Virus record (IMG/VR): IMGVR_UViG_3300023199_000021
Coordinates: 1-64,000 of that record
DNA length: 64,000 nucleotides
Direction: 5' to 3' (one strand)
Source of the DNA: a virus
Under the pieces are notes generated by a model. The model saw nothing but the letters and a program-made list of their open reading frames with translations. It had not been told where the DNA came from and made no database searches. Both the position numbers and the translations under genes were made by a program. Shown in pieces: positions 39,110-46,671 of the stretch (within the stretch, counting starts at the first letter, position 1; every line of letters starts with the position of its first letter).

Positions 39110-39487
39110 TTATCGGGACTTAACGTTAACGAATCGACCGAGCTTCAACTGCAATTCCAATGCATCGAAGTCGTGCAATTCACCGTCACGCCACGATGCG
39201 GAGTTCATCATGTAGCTCAACGCCACGGCCAACTGCCCGACCGTTGATCGCAATTGATCGTCCTTGACGCTCGTGCTGCGGATGCTTTGCACCAACACGT
39301 CCGCAAGGTAGCTCATTCGTTCGTTGAACTGTCCCGGTAGAACGCAAACCCGATCCATGCACCCTGCTTCACGAAGAACCGCCCCGGTCAATTCCTCTGG
39401 TGCGATCGACGCTCGACGTTCTATTGCAGACTTGATCTCATCCGCCCGTGAACGCCGAGTTTTCTTCAAATCTGTTTCTGTAGTCAT
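39110..39487 (-). CDS. hypothetical protein
   Basis: 125 residues, basic N-terminus (KKTRRSRADEIKSAIERR) then helical bundle. Base composition is more GC-rich than its neighbours, hinting at recent acquisition. Transcribed from the promoter at 39566..39593. Function unknown. Confidence 0.7.
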   Translation of the reverse strand: MTTETDLKKTRRSRADEIKSAIERRASIAPEELTGAVLREAGCMDRVCVLPGQFNERMSYLADVLVQSIRSTSVKDDQLRSTVGQLAVALSYMMNSASWRDGELHDFDALELQLKLGRFVNVKSR

Positions 39488-39565
39488 TCTCTTACCTTTT
39501 TGTTAGCGTCAACAACATGGGGGATCAGTTCACATTCTTCAAACCGTTTTGCTTTCCATACTTCT

Positions 39566-39593
39566 ATTTTACCGTTTAAAACGAGAATGTCAA
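39566..39593 (-). promoter_or_regulatory. sigma70 promoter
   Basis: TTGACA at 39588-39593, 16-bp spacer, TAAAAT at 39566-39571; about 70 bp before the gene at 39487. Confidence 0.65.
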
Positions 39594-39736
39594 GAGGAAA
39601 CTTTCAAAATTCCGAAAACGGCAAAGATATCTAGCCAGCAGAAGTAGAATATCGTGTATACGGATAATGATAGCAACAAATATATCTATGAACTACCACA
39701 AGTCTTGCTCGATGGAAACCATCTGTTGAACTGCAT
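39590..39736 (-). pseudogene. small membrane protein with in-frame TAG
   Basis: 49 codons: MQFNRWFPSSKTCGSS, TAG, then IYLLLSLSVYTIFYFCWLDI and FAVFGILKVSS. The ATG overlaps the upstream stop (TAATG) and the final TGA sits in the next promoter's -35, so the outer frame looks genuine. One nonsense codon cuts off the membrane helix. Confidence 0.5.
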
Positions 39737-39929
39737 TATTCTTCCTTTTCAAACATCAGAGAAATAGCATTACGCATACCGTTCACGATAGGACGCAACT
39801 TCTCGTTGTCACAGCCCCATACATACACCCTGTTCCACGCCTGCTGATATGGTTTAAACTTCTTACGATTCGGGCAGCGTCGGGGAGATTGTTGAACACC
39901 ACAATGTCTTTTGGTTTGATTTCTTGCAT
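39736..39929 (-). pseudogene. small gene split by a frameshift
   Basis: ATG at 39929 (AGGA upstream) reads MQEIKPKDIVVFNNLPDAAR. The second frame continues KKFKPYQQAWNRVYVWGCDN and ends MFEKEE. One indel near 39860 would give a protein of about 64 residues. Family unknown. Confidence 0.5.
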
Positions 39930-39950
39930 TTTTCCTGTATTCCAATTCAA

Positions 39951-40121
39951 TTATGTCTTAAAGGACTTTTTAACGGCAATTCCAAGACAATAGAAGTAAC
40001 CGCCTAGTAATAATGACCCTATGAGCCTGTATTCCATGACCTCGCTAAAAGTGGTGACAGCGACTCCCCCTAAGATACTTATTGACAGGAGCAGCGTCCA
40101 GACTTGAGCTATTTTTTTCAT
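39951..40121 (-). CDS. small membrane protein
   Basis: 56 residues from the ATG at 40121: MKKIAQVWTLLLSISILGGV and LIGSLLLGGYFYCLGIAV form two membrane helices. The frame is open to an ATG at 40187, giving a polar 22-residue extension that may or may not be made. Confidence 0.6.
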   Translation of the reverse strand: MKKIAQVWTLLLSISILGGVAVTTFSEVMEYRLIGSLLLGGYFYCLGIAVKKSFKT

Positions 40122-40377
40122 AATTCTTCGATTTTTCCCACCTCCAACCATCTGAAAAGATACATAGTCTTTTGTATATTCATCCATAAATGATATACAT
40201 GATTCTCTACTAGTACTATACTACTATACAGACAGAATTCCCATCGGCAGTTGTAGTAGGTCGAAAAGTTCCATCGAACACTTTACTCGGCAATAAGTGA
40301 CTTTTTGCTCCAAAACCCGAAATTTTGGGGAAATTTTTACATTCAACAATTTAAGAAACCTGTCCGGTTCAGCCTCT

Positions 40378-40405
40378 ATTGTACCATGCTATATACAGAA
40401 GTCAA
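40378..40405 (-). promoter_or_regulatory. sigma70-like promoter
   Basis: TTGACT at 40400-40405, 16-bp spacer, GG-TACAAT at 40378-40383. Lies in the divergent 40188-40474 gap, which shows no other feature. Confidence 0.55.
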
Positions 40406-40474
40406 GACTTTTTCTGGGGTATTTTAAAGTAGTAGAGAAAATCTTTTACTCTCTTAGCGAAACGAGATCAAAAA

Positions 40475-40639
40475 ATGTCGAAAACAATCTTCTGGGGTGT
40501 TTTCCTTGTAATTTTTATTCCCACCGCAACATTGGCACTACTCACTAGTCTGTGGTATATATGGGCCAGTCTGTATACTATGTTAATAGTCGGCATGGTC
40601 ACTGAGGCGTATTTTGTTAGAAAAGAAAAGAGAAAATAG
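40475..40639 (+). CDS. small membrane protein
   Basis: 54 residues with two membrane helices (about residues 4-18 and 22-44) and a basic tail VRKEKRK. Weak ribosome site (ACGAGA). First gene of a short rightward island inside the leftward region. Function unknown. Confidence 0.6.
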   Translation: MSKTIFWGVFLVIFIPTATLALLTSLWYIWASLYTMLIVGMVTEAYFVRKEKRK

Positions 40640-40731
40640 CGGGTACACACCACCCAATTATACTTTTTTCAAGAATCTTCCAAAAAATTTCCGGTTTTTT
40701 CCCGCCAGAACTTTCGCCGGAGGTACAATAT

Positions 40732-40833
40732 ATGGTAGAAGGGAATATTAGTGTACTGAGGTCAAGGTACAGACTTGAAGGTGGAACAGCAACAATGGCA
40801 ATTACGGACTCTACTGGGTGTTTAATAAAGTAG
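40732..40833 (+). CDS. possible 33-residue protein
   Basis: MVEGNISVLRSRYRLEGGTA followed by TMAITDSTG; a good GGAGG lies 8 bases before the ATG. Small but with a proper initiation site. Confidence 0.45.
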   Translation: MVEGNISVLRSRYRLEGGTATMAITDSTGCLIK

Positions 40834-40869
40834 AGAAAATAATTATAATAAAGTATTAAAGGGGAAGAT

Positions 40870-41097
40870 ATGGATTTACCAGACAATGTGTTCGAGAGGG
40901 ATAAGAGACTGAATGAGATTGCTAAAGAGTTCTTCAAGATAGACTTTGAAAGTTCAGAGTTTCATATCGTCATGCAAAGTGCCCTTATTTCTTTACTACT
41001 TAAAAAGGGTATTTTTACAGAAGAAGAATTCTCGGCTGAGACAGAGGAAGTCGGTACAGCGTATAAGCTCATGAAATATCGAAATTCTTTGCAATAA
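40870..41097 (+). CDS. small helical protein
   Basis: 75 residues, acidic and helical, preceded by GGGGAAG. Start MDLPDNVFERDKRLNEIA. No family recognised. Continues the rightward island. Confidence 0.65.
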   Translation: MDLPDNVFERDKRLNEIAKEFFKIDFESSEFHIVMQSALISLLLKKGIFTEEEFSAETEEVGTAYKLMKYRNSLQ

Positions 41098-41117
41098 GAG
41101 GTTGGAATAGTGTATAA
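41087..41117 (+). promoter_or_regulatory. possible rightward promoter
   Basis: TTGCAA at 41088-41093 region, about 18-bp spacer, TATAAT at 41112-41117; predicted RNA start near 41124, exactly at the 5' arm of the paired element 41123..41186. Confidence 0.45.
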
Positions 41118-41259
41118 TTGTGGTAGACAAGTTGGGGCTGGCCCTAGAGAGGACACCGAGTTAAGTGATTTAACTTTTTTGTCTACGGCATTTATCATGG
41201 GGTGGAATGAGAAAGCCGTTCGGGAACTGGGAATGGCACTTTCCCAACTTTTGCATTAA
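41110..41259 (+). CDS. possible 49-residue protein (GTG start)
   Basis: GTG at 41110 with AGAGG 8 bases upstream; reads VYNCGRQVGAGPREDTELSD, LTFLSTAFIMGWNEKAVREL. Competes with the structured-RNA reading of the same bases. Confidence 0.35.
   Translation: MYNCGRQVGAGPREDTELSDLTFLSTAFIMGWNEKAVRELGMALSQLLH
41123..41186 (+). ncRNA. possible structured leader or small RNA
   Basis: Ends pair perfectly (GTAGACAA with TTGTCTAC). Inside are GGG-CTGG-CCC and AGTTAA/TTAACT followed by T6, the look of a terminator whose U-run is captured by the closing stem. Starts at the predicted transcription start. Confidence 0.35.
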
Positions 41260-41522
41260 AGCCGGGAGCCAAGTTCGGTCACAATTTAACAGATGATGAT
41301 TTTGAACCCTGTGAGGCTGAAGGTTACGTCATCAGGATAGCGGATTCTTTTCCTTATGACGAGTTTCGACAGAATTGTGCAAAATTTGTACGAGCCAATC
41401 ATGTCCAAACGGATCAGAACTGGATGACAGCCCCGATGCACCCGAATAAACTCAAAATTGATGGACTCGTTCCATTTTCTGCCTTATTCTTAGGTAACAA
41501 TAAATATCGGAGGCATCAATGA
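41211..41522 (+). pseudogene. RNA ligase C-terminal remnant
   Basis: No start codon after the TGA at 41208. FALKPGAKFGHNLTDDDFEP, CEAEGYVIRIADSFPYDEF and FVRANHVQTDQNWM match the C-terminal part of the adenylating domain and the tail of DRB0094/T4-Rnl2-like RNA ligases. The catalytic Lys half is gone. Intact relatives reseal cleaved tRNAs. Confidence 0.6.
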
Positions 41523-41578
41523 CTGTTGAAGACGACTTACTTATCTTTTTCTAAATAATTCGACAGAACTGACGTGTT

Positions 41579-41698
41579 ATGAGATTACTAAGGACTATAC
41601 TAGCCACAGTACTCATGATGATCGCCAGCCTGTTTAAAATTCTCTGCATCTCTATTGCTCCTGCCGATCTTAAGCAATCGTTCAAGGATAATATCTAA
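41579..41698 (+). CDS. small hydrophobic peptide
   Basis: 39 residues: a basic N-terminus, membrane helix TILATVLMMIASLFKILCIS, polar tail. No clear ribosome site. Confidence 0.4.
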   Translation: MRLLRTILATVLMMIASLFKILCISIAPADLKQSFKDNI

Positions 41699-41728
41699 GT
41701 AACCTCTTTGCTACTTTACCCAACTCAC

Positions 41729-41791
41729 AAAACTCGCGTGCTAATGACTATCGCGGGACTGCTAAAGCTAGTTAGGCTGGTTCAGTGATTG
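41729..41791. repeat. imperfect repeat, copy A
   Basis: About 62 bp beginning AAAACTCGCGTGCTA; partner at 41838. The shared 15-mer is exact, then GACTAT, GACTGC and AAGC blocks recur with substitutions. Intergenic. Confidence 0.6.
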
Positions 41792-41837
41792 TTTCAAAAA
41801 ACTCCAGTGTTATACAGTCTGATTAGACTATCTTAAT

Positions 41838-41900
41838 AAAACTCGCGTGCTATAGACTATTTCCGACTGCCATAAGCCAGTTGGGGTGCGTCAATTAATT
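41838..41900. repeat. imperfect repeat, copy B
   Basis: Second copy, 109 bp right of copy A. The rest of 41699-41970 holds no gene, only these repeats and the terminator. Confidence 0.6.
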
Positions 41901-41917
41901 TGAGCAAAGATAATTCC

Positions 41918-41947
41918 AAAAAAAAACCCCACCCCCGAAGGGTGAGG
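41918..41947 (-). terminator. intrinsic terminator after the DUF932 gene
   Basis: Minus orientation CCTCACCC-TTCGG-GGGTGGGG (one G-U) followed by nine T. Confidence 0.85.
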
Positions 41948-41970
41948 TTGTGTACACTGGTCCAGGCCGA

Positions 41971-42927
41971 TTAGGTTGCCAACGCCACGGCCTGAGCCAG
42001 GGCGTCACGGCTTTGGTTACCGTTTTGGCCGAACCACAGAGAGTTTAGCCGGTTCGCGGGGTTGCGACCCTTCTCGTAGTTCAGGTATTCGGTCACAGCG
42101 TTATACGCTGCCCACCAAGTACCCTTAACTCCCGGCAGGTCGTTACCCTTGCCAGTTTCGAACAGGTTTTCCACCTGTGCTATGATGTTGGCGGAACGAG
42201 TCGAGATATCTTCCTCGTTCTTATAGTGCTGCTTGAACACGATTCGAACGTACTTCTGCAAATCCTCGGAATTGATCGAGCGAGAAGCAAGGAGCCGGTA
42301 TTCGTCGCAGGTTGTTTCAAACTCCTGATCCGCGAGATTCATAATATCTCGCAACTTCTCAACATTTTCCTTGACAAACTTGTGGTGACGCACGCGAATC
42401 AATTTGGATGCCTTGCAGTTTCGGGCAAGGGCCTCGGTATTCGCACACACAACGCGAATCGGAGTAAATCCGAAGTGAACCGCGAGCTTGCCATCGTGAC
42501 CGTTGGAGAGCAGGGCGAACTTGGAAATCTCGTCACCAGGGACGATCTGCGAATTGTCCAATGCCAGTTGACAGAGAACCCAGATTCGCTCGCCATTTCG
42601 GAGCGAGCCAGCGGTATGCCAAGCCATATCACCGGATTCTACCAACGGTTCGAACACCTTGAACGCCGAAGCATTTTGCAGAGGGGTCCAGTGAGGGCCG
42701 ACAACACCCAGAACCTGATCATCGGATTCACGCACGCTCACCTGTGCGGGAACTTCGGCATACTCACCATTGGCGAGCTTACGGTAAACCGGCTCGGTAT
42801 TAACCTCCCAGTTCAAACCAGCCTTTTCCATGACTTGTGCGGTCGATTCCGAACCGTCCAACTTCTCACCGATTCCATGCCACGGAACTTCACCAAAATA
42901 CGTCATCGTTTCAACTGCTGTGGACAT
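41971..42927 (-). CDS. DUF932 phage/plasmid-like protein
   Basis: 318 residues. PWHGIGEKLDGSESTAQVME, VGPHWTPLQNASAFKVFEPL, GSLRNGERIWVLCQL and LSNGHDGKLAVHFGFTPIRV are the conserved blocks of the DUF932 (TIGR03299) family found in phages and plasmids; function not established. Strong promoter and terminator make it a one-gene unit. GC-richer than neighbours. Confidence 0.88.
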   Translation of the reverse strand: MSTAVETMTYFGEVPWHGIGEKLDGSESTAQVMEKAGLNWEVNTEPVYRKLANGEYAEVPAQVSVRESDDQVLGVVGPHWTPLQNASAFKVFEPLVESGDMAWHTAGSLRNGERIWVLCQLALDNSQIVPGDEISKFALLSNGHDGKLAVHFGFTPIRVVCANTEALARNCKASKLIRVRHHKFVKENVEKLRDIMNLADQEFETTCDEYRLLASRSINSEDLQKYVRIVFKQHYKNEEDISTRSANIIAQVENLFETGKGNDLPGVKGTWWAAYNAVTEYLNYEKGRNPANRLNSLWFGQNGNQSRDALAQAVALAT

Positions 42928-42974
42928 AAAGCATCTCCTAAAAAAAACAGAAAATTGTTGCTCTCGATACTTCT

Positions 42975-43002
42975 ATTATACCAAAAGATTACTCGTTGTC
43001 AA
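42975..43002 (-). promoter_or_regulatory. sigma70 promoter of the DUF932 gene
   Basis: TTGACA at 42997-43002, 16-bp spacer, GG-TATAAT at 42975-42980; leader about 41 nt. Confidence 0.8.
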
Positions 43003-43213
43003 GGTCGGAAAACAAATTTTTCCAACAATTATCGCAGGTCTGCGAAATGAGCATTTCACGCTCACCGGCACTCAGGTATGGCATAACGTCATGAATGTAG
43101 GCTCCGGCACACCATTCGTTCCAGTCTGCAATATCAAACCAGATTGTGACAGGGTTGCCACACATGACGCAGGAAAGCGTCAGGCTAGTTTCTCGTTCGG
43201 TTGTGGGCATCAT
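42989..43213 (-). CDS. small zinc-binding protein
   Basis: 74 residues with CVMCG (about residue 15) and CDNCW (about residue 60), a probable treble-clef or ribbon. Overlaps the DUF932 promoter at its 3' end. Function unknown. Confidence 0.65.
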   Translation of the reverse strand: MMPTTERETSLTLSCVMCGNPVTIWFDIADWNEWCAGAYIHDVMPYLSAGEREMLISQTCDNCWKNLFSDLDNE

Positions 43214-43231
43214 TTTTTTTCCGAAAAATCC

Positions 43232-43274
43232 AAAAAAACCCCACCACTAGTGCAGGGTTTTAGTCATCGTGGGG
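43232..43274 (-). terminator. intrinsic terminator
   Basis: Minus orientation CCCCAC/GTGGGG closing a loop that holds CACTAGTG, followed by seven T. Ends the GP88 unit. Confidence 0.65.
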
Positions 43275-43355
43275 TTGAAGCCATAAGGTGACCACAGTTA
43301 GGAGGATCAGGATTGCAAGCATCCACCCCACTAACAGGTGGTGAAGCTCAGGCAT
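43260..43355 (-). CDS. 31-residue membrane peptide
   Basis: MPELHHLLVGWMLAILILLT then VVTLWLQPHDD. ATG overlaps the end of the GP88-like gene, with GGGGGAGAG just upstream, an excellent ribosome site. One membrane helix; its codons run into the terminator. Possibly a small lysis or signalling peptide (inference). Confidence 0.6.
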   Translation of the reverse strand: MPELHHLLVGWMLAILILLTVVTLWLQPHDD

Positions 43356-44112
43356 TCTCTCCCCCATACGAACCTTTTCCTTTCAATGCTTTCAATGCCT
43401 CAGAAGCGTCGGAACCCCGCGGTTGAGTACCGTGAATTAGCAGGGCAAAATCTTGATCGGCAATGCTAGGTCGAGACGCATGGCTATCATCATGGTCGAT
43501 TTCCAGACCCAGGCTATCGGCTTCGGCGGCGGAAAAAATAACCTTGGCCGAACGAAAACCATGCTCGGCAATCATGCTATCATGCCGACCGCCATAGCTT
43601 GCAGTCAAAACAAAATTGTCCAGACTATCAACATCGGATCGACGTGCCAACCAATATGGCAGACTTTTCGTGTATGCGTAGAACAATCGGTCAGAATGAC
43701 GGATCGCCATTGCTACCCATGCATCGAAGTAGGCTTGTGTGAAAAAATCACCTGCCACATGAATCCGGCAGACACCGAGATTTTTCGGCATCGACTGGTT
43801 AAGTAGTTGGAACATATCATCGGCAGACTTCAATTCGCGAAGATTGTGGTCGCGAAGATTATAGACGCTGTTATATTGCACTTCCTGCGAAGCAGAAAAA
43901 CAACGGAATTGAGTTTTAGGACCGTCCATGATTTGCCGTTTTCCGTTTGGTAAAATGGTAGCTTTGGACAGGCATTGTTCGGCAAACGGACACGACCATC
44001 CGGAAAGCAAGTCTAGACTATAGACTTTCCTCTTATCTTGCAGAAATTCCACTAATTCAGGGACCTCATACAATGCTTCGGTTTTGGCGTTTGCTGGCGA
44101 GTACTTCAACAT
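43348..44112 (-). CDS. GP88-family phage protein
   Basis: 254 residues. Cys set in GWSCPFAEQC...FRCFSAS, then CRIHVAGDFFTQAYFDAWVA and LFYAYTKSLPYWLARR, LTASYGGRHDSMI. This order matches the phage gene product 88 family; cysteines may bind metal or an Fe-S cluster. Function not established. Single-unit transcription from 44144..44171. Confidence 0.8.
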   Translation of the reverse strand: MLKYSPANAKTEALYEVPELVEFLQDKRKVYSLDLLSGWSCPFAEQCLSKATILPNGKRQIMDGPKTQFRCFSASQEVQYNSVYNLRDHNLRELKSADDMFQLLNQSMPKNLGVCRIHVAGDFFTQAYFDAWVAMAIRHSDRLFYAYTKSLPYWLARRSDVDSLDNFVLTASYGGRHDSMIAEHGFRSAKVIFSAAEADSLGLEIDHDDSHASRPSIADQDFALLIHGTQPRGSDASEALKALKGKGSYGGENA

Positions 44113-44143
44113 ACGATTTATCCTTTCGAGTTCTTATACTTCC

Positions 44144-44171
44144 ATTATACAATAGTTATCGGCATTGTCAA
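44144..44171 (-). promoter_or_regulatory. sigma70 promoter of the GP88 unit
   Basis: TTGACA at 44166-44171, 16-bp spacer, TATAAT at 44144-44149. Confidence 0.8.
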
Positions 44172-44281
44172 CCCTAAAACTTTAGAAAAAACAAAGTCGA
44201 ATAATCTTTTCCGTCAAACATATTAGGGCTATCGTTTCTGATAAAATTGCCCTTAACCGGCAGGGGATGAACTCTACAGGG

Positions 44282-44303
44282 CAGCGTTCACGTTGTAACG
44301 CTG
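44282..44303. other. perfect 7-bp hairpin
   Basis: CAGCGTT-CACGTTGT-AACGCTG. No T run, so not a clear terminator. The 44172-44308 stretch has no gene. Confidence 0.5.
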
Positions 44304-44308
44304 TTTGG

Positions 44309-44492
44309 CTACTCACTTGATATATTGGAAAATGTAAGAGACGGGTTTGCCTTTTGTCCCAACCACCTATAACCCGAAAGGTCAGTGGTCAGGCCGCATT
44401 GATCAGGTGCGGGATTTTACGACCATCGCTTTTTACCGCGAATCACTTTCGCATCAATCAGAGCGTTACGGCCTTGTTCGTTCGTGTAACGG
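44309..44492 (-). pseudogene. possible out-of-frame tail of the gene at 44493..44711
   Basis: A +1 frame starting at the 3' end of the upstream gene reads IWYDRYTNEQGRNALIDAKV, IRGKKRWS, then TAA and NPAPDQCGLTTDLSGYRWLG. It could be the lost C-terminus or chance. Confidence 0.3.
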
Positions 44493-44711
44493 TCATACCA
44501 GATTGGCTCTTTTCTTGAAGTTTGCACGAGCTTCTAGCTCTTGGCTTTCCATGAAGTAGCTTCCACAGAATGTTGCCTGGGGAGCAAAGTCAGTGGCTTG
44601 CCACGTTACCCACTGACCTTCCCAATAACAGAGATAGGTCCACATTCCGCGACTGAAAACCTTGTCGATGACCTTTGCACCGTTAGGTAGGATTTCGGCT
44701 TCTTTCATCTT
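44493..44711 (-). CDS. hypothetical protein
   Basis: 72 residues from the ATG at 44711 (GAGGGG upstream). MKEAEILPNGAKVIDKVFSR then CYWEGQWVTWQ, similar in style to small phage proteins with a WxTW core. May have lost its C-terminus by a frameshift. Confidence 0.6.
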   Translation of the reverse strand, partial: KMKEAEILPNGAKVIDKVFSRGMWTYLCYWEGQWVTWQATDFAPQATFCGSYFMESQELEARANFKKRANLV

Positions 44712-44718
44712 ATCCCCT

Positions 44719-44859
44719 CTACAGATAATAAACAACAAACGATTCGGGATCAACACCAGAGTGTTCTAGGTTGCCCATGATTTCTTCAAGTTTGGCTCTA
44801 TCACCGACCGTAGCCGATTGACACTCGCCACTCTTGTCTATCCATTCGAGTCGCCACAC
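44719..44859 (-). CDS. small protein (GTG start)
   Basis: 46 residues: VWRLEWIDKSGECQSATVGD then RAKLEEIMGNLEHSG. GGGAGGG upstream. Overlaps the preceding gene out of frame. Confidence 0.55.
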   Translation of the reverse strand: MWRLEWIDKSGECQSATVGDRAKLEEIMGNLEHSGVDPESFVVYYL

Positions 44860-45008
44860 GAGAATTTTCCCTCCCCAGCGAGCTTTTCGGCTTCTTTGAG
44901 ACTCATTTGGCTCGATCCTTCGAATTTCAATCCGTTACGGCTAATCGAAGTAATCTTTACCTCGGATCCATCAACATTCAGACTATAGCCCAAACCGATA
45001 AGCATCAT
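44838..45008 (-). CDS. small hypothetical protein
   Basis: 56 residues, start MMLIGLGYSLNVDGSEVKIT; GGAG upstream. Beta strands then a Lys/Glu helix. Function unknown. Confidence 0.6.
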   Translation of the reverse strand: MMLIGLGYSLNVDGSEVKITSISRNGLKFEGSSQMSLKEAEKLAGEGKFSCGDSNG

Positions 45009-45053
45009 TATTGATACTCCTTCATTACTTTATGGAACTGTGCCGATAACTCA

Positions 45054-45332
45054 TTACTTGTCGAACAGTTTGAACAGTGGCGATAACAGCGAGCCAACGA
45101 AAGGAATTTCGATTTTCCAGATTGTTCGTTCAGCGTAGAATTGACGCCAACCTGACAATGTGCGGCAGGTTAGCAGGGTTCGCGAACGCCGGAATAGCCG
45201 ATCATACCAGCGGTAACAGTTTGGCATGATAACAGGGTCTTTCACCGTATCACGCTTGGTTTCAACGATACCAAAGCGAATAGCCTCCCCCGCGGCGGGT
45301 TGGAGATAGTTGAGAATTACGAGACTTTTCAT
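45054..45332 (-). CDS. hypothetical protein
   Basis: 92 residues from the ATG at 45332 (GAAAG upstream). The open frame above it overlaps a TATAAT at 45370-45375, so earlier ATGs would not be transcribed from there. Arg/Trp-rich (CYRWYDRLFRRSRTLL). Function unknown. Confidence 0.55.
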   Translation of the reverse strand: MKSLVILNYLQPAAGEAIRFGIVETKRDTVKDPVIMPNCYRWYDRLFRRSRTLLTCRTLSGWRQFYAERTIWKIEIPFVGSLLSPLFKLFDK

Positions 45333-45428
45333 GTTTTCGTTTCTTTCGTGAACTTTGTTTGTTTTCTTCATTATACAGGATAGCGATTTGATTTTAACTG
45401 CTTTCGTTCTATACACAGAACCTTGCTA

Positions 45429-45833
45429 TTAAAGTTCGTTTTTGAGGTCATCAGCATCAATTAAGCCACCGGAAACCATACCGCCAACTAAAGCGACTTC
45501 AGCAAGGTATTGTGCTAGTTCATCGGTTTCATTGTTGGAGTAATCCAATTCGCGGTCGATATCGCGACCCTTAACTTGTGCGGCTAATCGCTCTATATTG
45601 CGAGCCTTAATCGCTTTGATCTTTTGGTACTCGTACTCTTTCACGTCGCACATTTTATGCAATCGTGCGAGCGTGCGACCGCCACGAGTGTTATCGTGCA
45701 TTTCTTCGGGTAACCAGCTATTCGGCACTATGATTATCTCGCGAATTGCGTTGCTCAAATTGTGAAACATACGCTGAGTTTCAATAGGCAGAGAATTGAA
45801 GGTTTCGTGACTTAGGTGAGTTTCGTTTTTCAT
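45429..45833 (-). CDS. hypothetical protein
   Basis: 134 residues, helical; start MKNETHLSHETFNSLPIETQ, end ADDLKNEL. No family recognised. Driven by the promoter at 45867..45894 with a leader of about 27 nt. Confidence 0.7.
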   Translation of the reverse strand: MKNETHLSHETFNSLPIETQRMFHNLSNAIREIIIVPNSWLPEEMHDNTRGGRTLARLHKMCDVKEYEYQKIKAIKARNIERLAAQVKGRDIDRELDYSNNETDELAQYLAEVALVGGMVSGGLIDADDLKNEL

Positions 45834-45866
45834 TTCGTTTTTCCTTATCGTGTTTCGTATACTAAT

Positions 45867-45894
45867 ATTGTACCATATGGTTCGGGCTTGTCAA
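45867..45894 (-). promoter_or_regulatory. sigma70 promoter
   Basis: TTGACA at 45889-45894, 16-bp spacer, GG-TACAAT at 45867-45872. The rest of 45895-46182 has no supported gene, only 24-25-codon frames. Confidence 0.7.
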
Positions 45895-46182
45895 CTAAAT
45901 TCGGCCTAATTTCATCAAAATTTGCAGAAAAGATTTTTTAATCGTCGTAATCGGCTTTGGATAGGTGGGGTTTTTTCAATGTCAAATGAAATCGTTGGGA
46001 TACCCCGAAAAACCGCAGGTGGTTCTCACACAACAAGCGACCCAAAAAGGAAATGACCACTTTTATTTTTCAGAAACCGCTGGCGTTTCAGAGGAAACCA
46101 CCACTTTTAAGATAGCCTCAAGCTCAATGAGACTCATTTCAGAATGTTCAGATTTGGCCTGTCCCCGCCACTACAGCTTCTT

Positions 46183-46389
46183 TTACTGTGGATTGTGTGT
46201 GGCAAGTCCGCAAATTCCACGGCCTGCCTTCTTCTTGACTCCAAGGTTTTGTCGCATTTTTCTGACTGCTTGTAGAGTCACTTGTCTACCTGATTGTTCA
46301 GTCAAAGCATCGGCAATTTCTTGGTCTTTCATACGATATGCATTATCTCGAATGAAGTTTTTCTCATTTTCAGACCATTTTACATTCAT
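46183..46389 (-). CDS. small HTH DNA-binding protein
   Basis: 68 residues: MNVKWSENEKNFIRDNAYRM, DQEIADALTEQ, VTLQAVRKMRQNLG form a helix-turn-helix of the type in small phage regulators. Divergent from the late operon, whose promoter starts right beside its ATG, so it may regulate the switch (inference). Confidence 0.65.
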   Translation of the reverse strand: MNVKWSENEKNFIRDNAYRMKDQEIADALTEQSGRQVTLQAVRKMRQNLGVKKKAGRGICGLATHNPQ

Positions 46390-46404
46390 TTCCCCAATAT
46401 CTCC

Positions 46405-46434
46405 TTGAAAAAGTAGTCATAACGTGTATATACT
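46405..46434 (+). promoter_or_regulatory. promoter of the rightward operon
   Basis: TTGAAA at 46405-46410, then TATATACT with a -10 at 46427-46434 depending on register (16- or 18-bp spacer). Only clear promoter before the structural genes. Confidence 0.55.
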
Positions 46435-46482
46435 ATTGTAGTATCGAATGACAACTTTTGGCTTTATCCAATGGAGAAATAA

Positions 46483-46671
46483 ATGAAAGCCCCACAACAT
46501 ACTATTAAACAGTCCACGCTAAAGGCCGTTGCAAGTGAAGAATTGCAGGCTGAGGTTGGGCAAGAGCTTGCTTCCGCAGCACCGGAAGAAGAAACACCTA
46601 GTATGGAAGAAGTACTCGCTTCTGCTGAAGCTGAAGATGAAGTATCTGACGAGGAAGAAGATGAGGGTTAA
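46483..46671 (+). CDS. small acidic protein
   Basis: 62 residues; short basic N-terminus then almost entirely Glu/Ala/Ser (EEETPSMEEVLASAEAEDEV). GGAG upstream. Could mimic DNA or bind basic proteins. Confidence 0.65.
   Translation: MKAPQHTIKQSTLKAVASEELQAEVGQELASAAPEEETPSMEEVLASAEAEDEVSDEEEDEG

Noticed and set aside
40655-40675. Leftward promoter at AATTATACTTTTTTCAAG
   Set aside because: The TATAAT-like box has only a TTGAAA-like match far too close; spacing excludes sigma70.
45965-46408. A 147-codon plus-strand frame
   Set aside because: It is mostly antisense to the HTH gene and lacks a ribosome site and a plausible composition.
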